Positions 25,910 to 33,538 of a DNA stretch of 38,372 nt are shown piece by piece. The stretch is taken from the NCBI GenBank assembly GCA_959605475.1, contig CAUHFS010000020.1, positions 1 to 38,372 of the forward strand. The letters are read 5' to 3'. The translations under genes and the position numbers were made by a program. Source of the stretch: an uncultured Collinsella sp. (GTDB taxonomy: Bacteria; Actinomycetota; Coriobacteriia; Coriobacteriales; Coriobacteriaceae). The notes beneath the pieces were generated by a model. The model did not search any database and was not told the origin of the DNA. It saw only the letters and a program-made list of their open reading frames with translations. Within the stretch, counting starts at the first letter, position 1. Every line of letters begins with the position of its first letter.

Positions 25910-25918
25910 GGGGGGGGG
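25910..25918 (+). repeat. homopolymer of nine G
   Basis: Nine consecutive G lie in the 68-base gap between the NusG-like gene and the sugar transferase, 18 bases before the chosen start of the latter. Such tracts slip during replication and often drive phase variation. Confidence 0.9.
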
Positions 25919-25936
25919 CTCTTGGAGCCTACGATA

Positions 25937-26716
25937 ATGACCGTGGAGCAGGGTGCGCGAGAGGCGTGCACAGCCGCCACGGCGAATTCCGTCCCTGCCG
26001 CAGCGGGTGCTACGGGGGATTACCTTACAAACGAAGAAGCCACCGAAATGCTGCGCGGTGCCAACTCCGGGGTTATGCCCGAGCTTGGGCACAGGTTCTA
26101 CCGCGTTATTAAGCGTACGGTGGACATTGTCGCCGCAGGCGGAGCCTTGGTGTTGCTCTTTATTCCCGGGTTAATTCTGAGCGTGGTCATTTGCATAAAG
26201 AGCCCGGGCGCAAGCCCCCTATATTCGCAGTGGCGCGTGGGCCGCGTGCACAAAGACGGCACGTTCTACCTGTTTAAGATCTACAAGTTCCGCAGCATGG
26301 TGCCCAATGCAGACCAAATGCTCAAGGACTTGCAGGCTCAAAACGAGGCCACCGGCCCCATGTTTAAAATGAAGCACGACCCGCGCATTATTCCCGGCGT
26401 GGGTAACTTCATTCGCAAGCACAGCATCGACGAGCTGCCCCAGCTCATCAACGTGTTTTTGGGCCAAATGAACCTCATTGGCCCGCGTCCCGGCCTGCCG
26501 CGCGAGGTTGCCCTGTACAGCGAACACGACATGAAGCGCCTTGCCGTAAAGCCTGGCTGCAGCGGTCCTTGGCAAGTAATGGGCCGCAGCTACCTGGGCT
26601 TCAAAGAAATGGTTGAGCTGGATCTTCGCTATATAGAGAATCGCAGCCTGCGCCAGGACCTGCGGTTGATATTCGGCACGCTGAAGACGATGTTCTCCGG
26701 GGAAGGTGCCGTGTAG
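25937..26716 (+). CDS. undecaprenyl-phosphate sugar-phosphate transferase
   Basis: This initiating transferase (bacterial sugar transferase family, PF02397) moves a sugar phosphate from a nucleotide sugar to undecaprenyl phosphate, starting the repeat unit. The product has 259 residues. One hydrophobic segment lies near 62-90, after KRTVDI. The catalytic domain has LFKIYKFRSM, then HSIDELPQLINV and LIGPRPGLP. It lacks the multi-pass N-terminal domain of WbaP or WcaJ, so it is the short PglC-like form, preceded by about 55 poorly conserved residues. The ATG at 25937 follows TTGGAG. The frame is open further upstream through the G9 tract, so a longer phase-variable form is conceivable. The sugar cannot be predicted. 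Confidence 0.92.
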   Translation: MTVEQGAREACTAATANSVPAAAGATGDYLTNEEATEMLRGANSGVMPELGHRFYRVIKRTVDIVAAGGALVLLFIPGLILSVVICIKSPGASPLYSQWRVGRVHKDGTFYLFKIYKFRSMVPNADQMLKDLQAQNEATGPMFKMKHDPRIIPGVGNFIRKHSIDELPQLINVFLGQMNLIGPRPGLPREVALYSEHDMKRLAVKPGCSGPWQVMGRSYLGFKEMVELDLRYIENRSLRQDLRLIFGTLKTMFSGEGAV

Positions 26717-26717
26717 C

Positions 26718-27821
26718 ATGCGCATCGCCATGATAGGCCAAAAGAGAACGGGTTCGCGCGAGGGCGGCGTAGAAGTGGTGGTAGGCGAGCTTGCTCGCCG
26801 TATGGCAGACCTTGGTCACCAAGTAACCTGCTACGACCGTATGGGCGAAGGAGCTCCTTCCGAGCCCTACGAGAAGGATGGCTACCGCATCGTTCCCGTA
26901 AAGGCTCTGGACATCAAGGGGCTCTCTGCGCTCACGAGCAGCTTTGCCGCAACAAGGGCCGCCATCAAAGACGGGGCAGACGTAATTCACTATCACGCAG
27001 AGGGGCCGTGTGTCCCCCTTCGTTTTGCGCGTTCCGCGGACATCAGGACCGTGGCAACGATCCACGGCCTGGACTGGCAGCGTGCAAAATGGGGCGGCTT
27101 GGCTTCCAAGTACATCAAGTTTGGCGAGGCGACGGCGGCCAAGTGCGCGGATGCGCTCATCGTGCTTTCCCGGGGCAATCAGGAGTACTTCAAGGAGGCT
27201 TACGGCCGCGAGGCTACGCTCATTCCCAACGGCATCACTCCCGAGGCGGATCTTCCCGCGAAGGAGATCTCCGAGCGCTTGGGGCTCACCCAGGGCTCCT
27301 ATGTCCTCTACCTCGGTCGCATTGTGCCCGAGAAGCGACCGGAACTGTTGGTGGAGGCGTACAAGCAGGTAAAGACGGATAAGCGCCTGGTTATCGCGGG
27401 CGACTCCTCCGATACGGACGACTACGCCGTGGCGCTCAAAGAGGCTGCCGCGTCCGACCCCCGCGCGCTCTTTACCGGCCACGTTGAGGGCAACCTGCTC
27501 TCCGAGCTGTACTCCAACGCGTATTGCTACGCGCTCCCCTCCGACGTTGAGGGCCTGCCCATGAGCTTGCTGGAGGCCATGTCTCACGGTGCGGCATGCG
27601 TTACCTCGGATATTCCCGAGTGCGCGGATGTTCTGCAGGGTTGCGGGCTCACGTTCCCACACGGAGACGCGGGGGCGCTGCGCGACGTGCTTGAAGGCCT
27701 GATAGCGGATTCTGCCCAAGCGGAGAGGCTGGGCGCCATGGCACGTGACCGCGCGATTAATGGCTATGACTGGAACAGCGTCGTCCAAAGGACGCTTGCT
27801 TTGTATGAGGGTGTTGCGTAA
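26718..27821 (+). CDS. GT4 family glycosyltransferase
   Basis: A 367-residue GT-B fold glycosyltransferase. The N-terminal domain begins MRIAMIGQKRTGSREGGVE, and the C-terminal domain has YLGRIVPEKRPELLVEAY, VIAGDSSDTD and EGLPMSLLEAM, the nucleotide-sugar-binding EX7E region. It would add a sugar to the lipid-linked repeat unit at the inner face of the membrane. The ATG comes one base after the stop of the preceding gene, and the stop overlaps the next start (TAATG). Donor and acceptor are unknown. GC content is high, like the genomic background. Confidence 0.9.
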   Translation: MRIAMIGQKRTGSREGGVEVVVGELARRMADLGHQVTCYDRMGEGAPSEPYEKDGYRIVPVKALDIKGLSALTSSFAATRAAIKDGADVIHYHAEGPCVPLRFARSADIRTVATIHGLDWQRAKWGGLASKYIKFGEATAAKCADALIVLSRGNQEYFKEAYGREATLIPNGITPEADLPAKEISERLGLTQGSYVLYLGRIVPEKRPELLVEAYKQVKTDKRLVIAGDSSDTDDYAVALKEAAASDPRALFTGHVEGNLLSELYSNAYCYALPSDVEGLPMSLLEAMSHGAACVTSDIPECADVLQGCGLTFPHGDAGALRDVLEGLIADSAQAERLGAMARDRAINGYDWNSVVQRTLALYEGVA

Positions 27822-29104
27822 TGAAGATCCTTCTTGTAAATAAGTTTCATTGGCGCAAGGGTGGAAGCGAGACGTACTACTTTGCTCTTGCCGATGGTCT
27901 TCGCGCTCTTGGGCATGAAGTTGCCTTCTTCAGCATGGAGGATGAGCGTAATGAGCCGACTGAGTGGTCGCGTTACTTTGTAACGAATCGCGACTATAAC
28001 GGACCGAGCTCTATTGTCGATAAGGCGAAGGCCGCGCAGGCACTTGTGTATTCCAAAGAGGCGCGCGAGAAGTTCGATGCGCTGTGCCGTGAATTCCAGC
28101 CCGATGTAATCCATCTCAATCTCACTCATAGGCAGATTACGTTTTCCATCTTGGACGCTCCTTGGCTAAAGCAGCATCCAACGCCGGTTGTGTATACCTC
28201 GCACGACTTGATTCTTGCTTGCCCGAGCTATCTTATGCTTGATTCCGAGGGCAACGTTTGCGATTCGTGTCTCGGGGGTCATTTTGGCAATTGCCTTAAG
28301 AAGAAGTGCGTAAAGGGTTCGATCGCAAAAAGCGCGTTAGCGGTGGCTGAGGCGGAGTGGCTTAAACGGCACAAAACCTATTCACGTCTCGATCGCATCA
28401 TCTGCCCGAGTGAGTTCATGCGGAACAAGTTTATTGAAGCGGGGCTTCCCGAGCGTCAGCTTGTCCTCATGCGGAATTTCCTGAATCCCGATTCGATGTC
28501 ACGGGAAGTTGCCAACCAAAATAATGAAGATCCCTACATGCTGTATCTGGGACGCCTTTCTCGCGAGAAAGGCGTGTTAACGCTCGTGCATGCTTTTGAG
28601 AAGGCGGCACCGGTGATCCCTGATTGGCGTCTTGTTATTGCAGGCGATGGCCCTGAATGTGATGCTGTGAAGGTCAAAGTTTCCGCAATGCCAAACGAAA
28701 TAAGCTCGAGGATTGAGCTGGTTGGATATAAAACCGGTGACGCCCTGCGCGGACTTGTGAATCGAGCCACTCTGGCGGCTGCGCCGTCAGAGTGGCTCGA
28801 GAACGCGCCATATGCGGTTCTCGAGGCACTCGTCGCGGGCAAGCCCGTTATCGGTACGAACATGGGCGGAATACCCGAGCTGGTACGTGAGGGTGAAACG
28901 GGCTTCCTGGCTGAAGCCCACGATGAGGCAGGACTCGCAGATGCAATCCGTAGGGGTGCGGCGGTGGCCGCCGATTCTGCGGCTTACGCCGCGATGAGCG
29001 CGCATTGCCGTTCATTCGTGGCAGAGAACTGTAATCAAGAGAAATACATCCGGAATCTCGTCTCCCTGTATCAAGAACTAATTGACCGGAAGGTGGTGGC
29101 CTAA
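27821..29104 (+). CDS. GT4 family glycosyltransferase with Cys-rich insert
   Basis: A 427-residue GT-B glycosyltransferase starting MKILLVNKFHWRKGGSETY. After TSHDLILACPSYL it has a cysteine cluster (CDSC, then GNCLKKKC) of a kind often seen in this position in GT4 enzymes that may bind zinc. The C-terminal domain has YLGRLSREKGVLTL, VIAGDGPE and ENAPYAVLEALVAGKPVIGT. It overlaps the previous stop by one base. Its base composition is lower in GC than its neighbours, suggesting a different origin. Two striking palindromes lie in its coding sequence, at 28552-28575 and 28763-28799. Confidence 0.9.
   Translation: MKILLVNKFHWRKGGSETYYFALADGLRALGHEVAFFSMEDERNEPTEWSRYFVTNRDYNGPSSIVDKAKAAQALVYSKEAREKFDALCREFQPDVIHLNLTHRQITFSILDAPWLKQHPTPVVYTSHDLILACPSYLMLDSEGNVCDSCLGGHFGNCLKKKCVKGSIAKSALAVAEAEWLKRHKTYSRLDRIICPSEFMRNKFIEAGLPERQLVLMRNFLNPDSMSREVANQNNEDPYMLYLGRLSREKGVLTLVHAFEKAAPVIPDWRLVIAGDGPECDAVKVKVSAMPNEISSRIELVGYKTGDALRGLVNRATLAAAPSEWLENAPYAVLEALVAGKPVIGTNMGGIPELVREGETGFLAEAHDEAGLADAIRRGAAVAADSAAYAAMSAHCRSFVAENCNQEKYIRNLVSLYQELIDRKVVA
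28552..28575. repeat. perfect 24-bp palindrome inside a GT4 gene
   Basis: ACGCCTTTCTCG is followed directly by its exact reverse complement. It encodes the conserved GRLSREKGV motif, so protein constraint may explain part of it. As RNA it folds to a 10-bp stem with a four-base loop. Confidence 0.9.
28763..28799. repeat. 17-bp hairpin inside a GT4 gene
   Basis: CGAGCCACTCTG (28763-28774) and CAGAGTGGCTCG (28788-28799) are perfect complements. The bases between also pair (GCGGC with GCCGT), leaving a three-base loop. No T-run follows. Confidence 0.9.
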
Positions 29105-29107
29105 CCC

Positions 29108-30244
29108 ATGGCCGAGAAGAAACTCAACGGAACCGTAATCGTAACGTACCGCTGCAACGCGCGCTGCACCATGTGCAACCGCTACAAGGCTCCCAGCCGT
29201 CCGGAGGAGGAGCTCTCCCTCGACGTGATCAAGAAGCTCCCGCGCATGTACTTCACCAACATCACCGGTGGCGAGCCCTTCATCAGGACCGACCTTGCGG
29301 ATATCGTGCGCGAGCTGTACAAGAAGTCCGACCGCATCGTCATCTCCACCAACGGCTTCTTCACCGACCGCATCATCGCCCTTGCCGAGGAATTCCCCCA
29401 GGTGGGAATCCGCATCTCCATCGAGGGTCTGCAGCAGACCAACGATGAGATCCGCGGTCTCCAGAACGGCTTCAACCGCGGCTACGAGACGCTCAAGAAG
29501 CTCGTGGAAATGAAGCACCCGGACGTGGGCTTTGGCATGACGGTGCAGGATCGCAACGCTGCGGACTTGGTGCCGCTGTACAAGCTTTCCGACGAGCTCG
29601 GCATGGAGTTCGCCACCGCCAGCCTGCACAACAGCTTCTACTTTGTCGAGGCGAAGAACATCATCAAGGACCGTCCCATGGTGGCCCAGAACTTCGAGGA
29701 CCTGGTAAACGAGCTCCTCAAGTCCAACGAGCCCAAGAAGTGGTTCCGCGCGTACTTCAACATGGGCCTCATCAACTACATCTATGGGCAGAAGCGCCTG
29801 CTCCCGTGCGATATGGCGTTCGACACGTTCTTCATCGACCCCTACGGCGACGTCATGCCCTGCAACGGCACCAAGGAGAAGCTCGTTATGGGCAACCTTA
29901 ACGACGAGTCTTGGGATGAGCTGTGGGAGAGCGCCCAGGCCGAGAAAGTGCGCGGCTGCGTGCGCCACTGCGACCGCAACTGCTGGATGATCGGCTCCGT
30001 GTCTCCTGCCATGCACAAGTACATCTGGAAACCCGCGTCGTGGGTGCTGGCGCACAAGCTCAAGCCCGGCAAGAAGTTCGACATGCACGAGCTCCCCATC
30101 GTGCGCGACTACGAGTCGGGCAAGGTGACGAAGGAGGAGCTGGACGCTCTTTCCACCTGCGACATGCACGCCGCGATCAACGACGGCCTTTCCGACGCAA
30201 GCCGAGCCGACGCGCACGTGTACGAGACTGAGGAGGCGCTGTAG
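29108..30244 (+). CDS. radical SAM protein with SPASM-like C-terminus
   Basis: A 378-residue radical SAM enzyme. The [4Fe-4S] motif CNARCTMC holds Cys16, Cys20 and Cys23, followed by the GGEPF SAM-binding motif. The C-terminal half has further cysteines at 234, 252, 284, 288 and 292 (LPCDMAF, GDVMPCNGT, CVRHCDRNCW), as in SPASM/twitch domains that hold extra clusters. Radical SAM proteins in polysaccharide loci are uncommon; it might modify a sugar, a lipid carrier or a peptide, but nothing in the sequence decides which. It starts three bases after the previous stop. Base composition is strongly GC-rich with C-ending codons, unlike the genes on both sides. Confidence 0.88.
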   Translation: MAEKKLNGTVIVTYRCNARCTMCNRYKAPSRPEEELSLDVIKKLPRMYFTNITGGEPFIRTDLADIVRELYKKSDRIVISTNGFFTDRIIALAEEFPQVGIRISIEGLQQTNDEIRGLQNGFNRGYETLKKLVEMKHPDVGFGMTVQDRNAADLVPLYKLSDELGMEFATASLHNSFYFVEAKNIIKDRPMVAQNFEDLVNELLKSNEPKKWFRAYFNMGLINYIYGQKRLLPCDMAFDTFFIDPYGDVMPCNGTKEKLVMGNLNDESWDELWESAQAEKVRGCVRHCDRNCWMIGSVSPAMHKYIWKPASWVLAHKLKPGKKFDMHELPIVRDYESGKVTKEELDALSTCDMHAAINDGLSDASRADAHVYETEEAL

Positions 30245-30316
30245 TGCAGCCGGGTGGAAAAATCGAATGCAAAAATTCAGAAATAGCGGTTGCTCGATAT
30301 CAATCGGAGGAAACAC

Positions 30317-31420
30317 GTGAAAGTATCCTGCATAACCAGGCACGCAATCTCTAATTATGGCTCCCTGCTCCAGGCATATGCGACACAACGAGCGGTAGAG
30401 AGCTTGGGGCATGAGTTCGAGATTATGGACTATGTACCTGCTTGTGAGGACGTATCCCAGCAGGTGAGGACGCTTCTTTCGACAAAGCCGTCCTGGAACG
30501 GGAACCCGTTGAAGAAGTCTGTCTACAGACTTCTGATGGAGCCTGAGACAAGGGTGGCGGGCAAGCGGTTTGCGCGTGAGCGTTCCCAGCTGCTTAAGAT
30601 GAGCCCTCACTATGCATCCCTGGAGGAGCTGAAGGCTAATCCGCCCAAGGCCGATGTCTATATGACTGGAAGCGATCAGGTGTGGGGTCCCATCAGCTCG
30701 GGCGCATACGACCTGTCATACGCGCTTGAGTTTGCTCCCGAGGGCGCAAGGCGCATCTCATATGCGGCAAGCTTTGGTAAGAAGAATATCCCGGATAGCG
30801 TGCGCCCCAGGTTTCTCGAGGACCTTCGAGCATATGAGGCCGTGTTCGTACGCGAGGATGCCGCGCGCGAGCAGCTTGCCTCGTGGGGCATAGAGGCCGG
30901 ACAGGTTGTCGATCCCACGCTGCTGCTTGATGGCGAGGCGTGGAGAAGGATGGCGGCACCTGCCCCGAAGGGCGAATACATCCTCGTCTACCAGATTCAC
31001 AGCGACCCGACGGTGGGGCAGTACGCCGTGAAGGTTGCCAAAAAGCTTGGCTTGCCCCTGATACGGATCTCCGCAAGCCTGCACCAGGCCTCACGCGAGG
31101 GCAAGTTCAAGTGGCTGCCGACGCTTGCTGAGTTTCTCTCGTATGTCGACAACGCAGCATGCCTAGTCACGGACTCGTTCCACGGTACGGCTTTTGCCAT
31201 AAATCTCAATACGCCGCTGGTAGAAGTGCTGCCCAAGAACGGGACCTCGAGCAGGAACGTGAGTATTCTGCGACTCACGGACCTCACGGACAGAGTGCTT
31301 CAGAATCTAGATGATGTCGAGTTAGCATCCAAGCAGATTGACTTTGGTCGGGTCAACGATGTGATGGGTGCGGAGAGGGAGAAGTCCCTAGCGCAGCTCA
31401 AGAGCATGATTGAGGAGTAG
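30317..31420 (+). CDS. polysaccharide pyruvyltransferase family protein (first copy)
   Basis: A 367-residue member of the polysaccharide pyruvyltransferase family (PF04230, CsaB-like), which transfers pyruvyl groups from phosphoenolpyruvate onto sugars as ketals. Visible family features are the N-terminal NYGSLLQAYA, the ADVYMTGSDQVW motif, a REDAAREQL region and LVTDSFHGTAFAI. I chose the GTG at 30317 because GGAGGA stands six bases upstream; in-frame alternatives upstream lack a site. A 72-base gap without a gene precedes it. It is followed directly by an FrhB-like iron-sulfur protein, a pairing I have often seen in polysaccharide loci. A 22-base palindrome lies at 30513-30534. Confidence 0.88.
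   Translation: MKVSCITRHAISNYGSLLQAYATQRAVESLGHEFEIMDYVPACEDVSQQVRTLLSTKPSWNGNPLKKSVYRLLMEPETRVAGKRFARERSQLLKMSPHYASLEELKANPPKADVYMTGSDQVWGPISSGAYDLSYALEFAPEGARRISYAASFGKKNIPDSVRPRFLEDLRAYEAVFVREDAAREQLASWGIEAGQVVDPTLLLDGEAWRRMAAPAPKGEYILVYQIHSDPTVGQYAVKVAKKLGLPLIRISASLHQASREGKFKWLPTLAEFLSYVDNAACLVTDSFHGTAFAINLNTPLVEVLPKNGTSSRNVSILRLTDLTDRVLQNLDDVELASKQIDFGRVNDVMGAEREKSLAQLKSMIEE
30497..30534. repeat. two adjacent short palindromes inside the pyruvyltransferase gene
   Basis: AACGGG and CCCGTT flank two bases at 30497-30510. Two bases later AGAAGTCTGT and ACAGACTTCT (10-bp arms, two-base spacer) lie at 30513-30534. Confidence 0.85.
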
Positions 31421-31424
31421 GGCA

Positions 31425-32552
31425 TTGTCAAACGTTGGCACTAGGACGGTATGCAAGAAGGATATGTGCGCTGGCTGTATGGCCTGCGTCGATTCATGCC
31501 GACATGGAGCGATTGCCATTGAGGATACGATTGAGGCGTATAACGCCCGTATTGATCCTACAAGGTGCGTGGGATGTGGACTGTGCGAGAAAACGTGTCC
31601 CCAGATGGTATCCCCATCTTCGTTGCGTCCTCTCGAGTGGCTACAGGGGTGGGCGAAAGATACATCGCTCAGAATGTCATCTTCGTCCGGGGGTCTGGCT
31701 ACGGCCATCTCGGAGGCGTTTGTGGCGTCAAATGGATTAGTGTGTTCATGTGCACAGGAGGGCGGTGAGTTCCGGTTCCACCTCACTTCTGATGCGGATT
31801 ACTTGAGGAGGGCCCAAGGCTCCAAATACGTCAAAAGCAATCCGCTTGGTGCGTACCGCGAGGTTAGGGAGGCCCTGCAAGGTGGTCAAAGGGTTCTCTT
31901 TATCGGTCTTCCTTGTCAGGTTGCTGCGATGCGTAACTTCGTTGGAAGCCGTTTAGCCGATTCCCTTTACACCATCGACCTTATCTGTCATGGTTCACCG
32001 TCCCCCAAGGTCCTGAGCCGATTCTTGGAAGAGACAGGTAACAACCTGTCTAATGAGCTGATACTGGACTTTCGAAAGAAAGTCCAGTTTCAGCTCCGCT
32101 ATCGCGGAGCTGAAACTGTGGGTAGGACGGGTGTCCGCGATCGCTACTCGATTGCTTTCCTCTCGGGTTTACCGTATACGGAAGGCTGCTACTCCTGCCG
32201 CTACGCCAAGGGTGATCGTGTCTCCGATATTACGCTTGGCGATTCATGGGGTAGCGAGCTTTCTGATGAGGTCGCGAACGGGATATCCCTCGCACTTGTG
32301 CAGACAGACAAGGGTCGAGAACTGTTAGAAATGACGGACCTTGAGCTTTTGCCGGTTGATCCTGGTCTAGCTGTGGCCAACAATGAACAGCTTCAACGTC
32401 CTTCGACGAAGCCTATAGAAAGAAATACCTTTATGGACGGCTTTCGTAACGGGGTACGGGTTAACCGACTCGTTCTCAGGGCGAGGCCAAAAGACTGCGC
32501 CAAGTACTTGGTCAAGGATATACTGCTTGCACTGGGTTTGCTCAGGGGTTAA
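31425..32552 (+). CDS. FrhB-like iron-sulfur protein (F420 hydrogenase beta family)
   Basis: A 375-residue protein with two N-terminal [4Fe-4S] ferredoxin motifs, CAGCMACVDSC (Cys15, 18, 21, 25) and CVGCGLCEKTC (Cys48, 51, 54, 58). A domain like the coenzyme F420 hydrogenase/dehydrogenase beta subunit follows, with FIGLPCQVAAMRNF, DLICHGSPSP and GCYSCRYAKGDRVSDITLGD. Such proteins recur in polysaccharide clusters beside pyruvyltransferases; a redox role is implied, but the reaction is unknown. The likely start is the TTG at 31425, seven bases after GAGGAG; this places it just after the preceding stop. Two overlapping perfect hairpins occur at 32064-32118. Confidence 0.85.
   Translation: MSNVGTRTVCKKDMCAGCMACVDSCRHGAIAIEDTIEAYNARIDPTRCVGCGLCEKTCPQMVSPSSLRPLEWLQGWAKDTSLRMSSSSGGLATAISEAFVASNGLVCSCAQEGGEFRFHLTSDADYLRRAQGSKYVKSNPLGAYREVREALQGGQRVLFIGLPCQVAAMRNFVGSRLADSLYTIDLICHGSPSPKVLSRFLEETGNNLSNELILDFRKKVQFQLRYRGAETVGRTGVRDRYSIAFLSGLPYTEGCYSCRYAKGDRVSDITLGDSWGSELSDEVANGISLALVQTDKGRELLEMTDLELLPVDPGLAVANNEQLQRPSTKPIERNTFMDGFRNGVRVNRLVLRARPKDCAKYLVKDILLALGLLRG
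32064..32118. repeat. two overlapping perfect hairpins inside the FrhB-like gene
   Basis: Hairpin A is CTGGACTTTC / GAAAGTCCAG (32064-32073 and 32078-32087) with a GAAA tetraloop. Hairpin B is CAGTTTCAGCTCCGC / GCGGAGCTGAAACTG (32085-32099 and 32104-32118) with a four-base loop. They share CAG at 32085-32087, so the two full stems compete. No T-run follows. Confidence 0.92.
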
Positions 32553-32598
32553 CACATCGAGAGCGTTTGCTTTAGGCATTAATGATAAGGTAATCCAT

Positions 32599-33537
32599 AT
32601 GTTGAGTAATTCCAAGGTGCCAAAGTGCGTCGTATTAATGGCGTCATACAACGGCATCCCATTTATTTCAGAACAAATTGACAGCATTCTCTCGCAGGCT
32701 GAAGTTGACGTACGTCTTTTTGTCCGTGATGACGGGTCATCTGATGGTACTCGTGATCTTCTGCAGCGCTATGCAGATGAGGGCAGTCTGACTTTGTTAA
32801 CAGGAGAAAACCTAGGACCTGCTTTAGGGTTTTTGACGTTGTTGCGGAATGCTCCCGAAGCTGATTACTATGCGTTTTCCGACCAAGATGATATTTGGGA
32901 TAGCGATAAACTGATAACTGCGATTAAACAGCTTAAGAAGCAGGAGAATTTGGCTCTTTATCATTGCAATTCAAGACTTGTAGATTCAGCTGGTAATGAG
33001 ATGGGCCGGTTAACCTATGGGCAACAAAGGTGCATATCTTATCGAGATAACGACCCTCTCAACCAGCTTTGCATTGGGTCACCTATGGGATGTACGCAAG
33101 TATTTGATAGGCGTATTTGGGAAGTTGTTTGCTTGCATGAGCTGCCCCATCCCGTCATCATGCATGATAAGCTGATAGCTAATCTATGCGTGCTGCTGGG
33201 TTATCGGATTGTTTTCGATGCTTCTCCTCATATGGGATATCGCCAGCATGGTCGTAATGTGGTCGGTGTGAGTACTGATTTACCATCTAAAGTGATTGAG
33301 AAAATCAATAGTTTTTGTCATCCGCGAGAGATTACTCTTGCAAAGCAAGTTACTGGACTTCTTTCAACTTATTCCGACTGCATTCTTCCTCCAGAGCGTG
33401 CTCTTGGAGAGTTGGTATCGAAAATGGACGCTTCTTTCATGGCTAGGTGCAGGGTTTCTTTCTCTTCGAGGCTGAATTTCGGCAGTCTACAAGAGGGCCT
33501 TTTCAATAGATCTCTCCTCTTGTTTGGGAAGCGATGA
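32599..33537 (+). CDS. GT2 family glycosyltransferase
   Basis: A 312-residue GT-A fold glycosyltransferase. The family start VVLMASYNGIPFISEQIDSIL is followed by RDDGSSDGT and the DXD-containing FSDQDDIWDSDKL, as in rhamnosyl- and related transferases of polysaccharide loci. It would add one sugar of the repeat unit in the cytoplasm. The ATG at 32599 follows ATAAGG; in-frame codons upstream overlap the previous gene. Codons are clearly richer in A and T than in the genes around it, suggesting recent acquisition from a lower-GC source. The 46 bases before it contain only the ribosome site. Confidence 0.9.
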   Translation: MLSNSKVPKCVVLMASYNGIPFISEQIDSILSQAEVDVRLFVRDDGSSDGTRDLLQRYADEGSLTLLTGENLGPALGFLTLLRNAPEADYYAFSDQDDIWDSDKLITAIKQLKKQENLALYHCNSRLVDSAGNEMGRLTYGQQRCISYRDNDPLNQLCIGSPMGCTQVFDRRIWEVVCLHELPHPVIMHDKLIANLCVLLGYRIVFDASPHMGYRQHGRNVVGVSTDLPSKVIEKINSFCHPREITLAKQVTGLLSTYSDCILPPERALGELVSKMDASFMARCRVSFSSRLNFGSLQEGLFNRSLLLFGKR

Positions 33538-33538
33538 T

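Noticed and set aside
26784..26860. 7-bp-arm palindromes in the first GT4 gene (26784-26799 and 26847-26860)
   Set aside because: Arms of 7 bp are expected about 15 times in 12 kb by chance when spacers up to 20 bases are allowed.
26601..27788. 395-codon open frame on the minus strand
   Set aside because: Antisense to the first GT4 gene, no motifs.
29078..30610. 510-codon open frame on the minus strand
   Set aside because: Antisense to the radical SAM gene and part of the pyruvyltransferase gene; no motifs.
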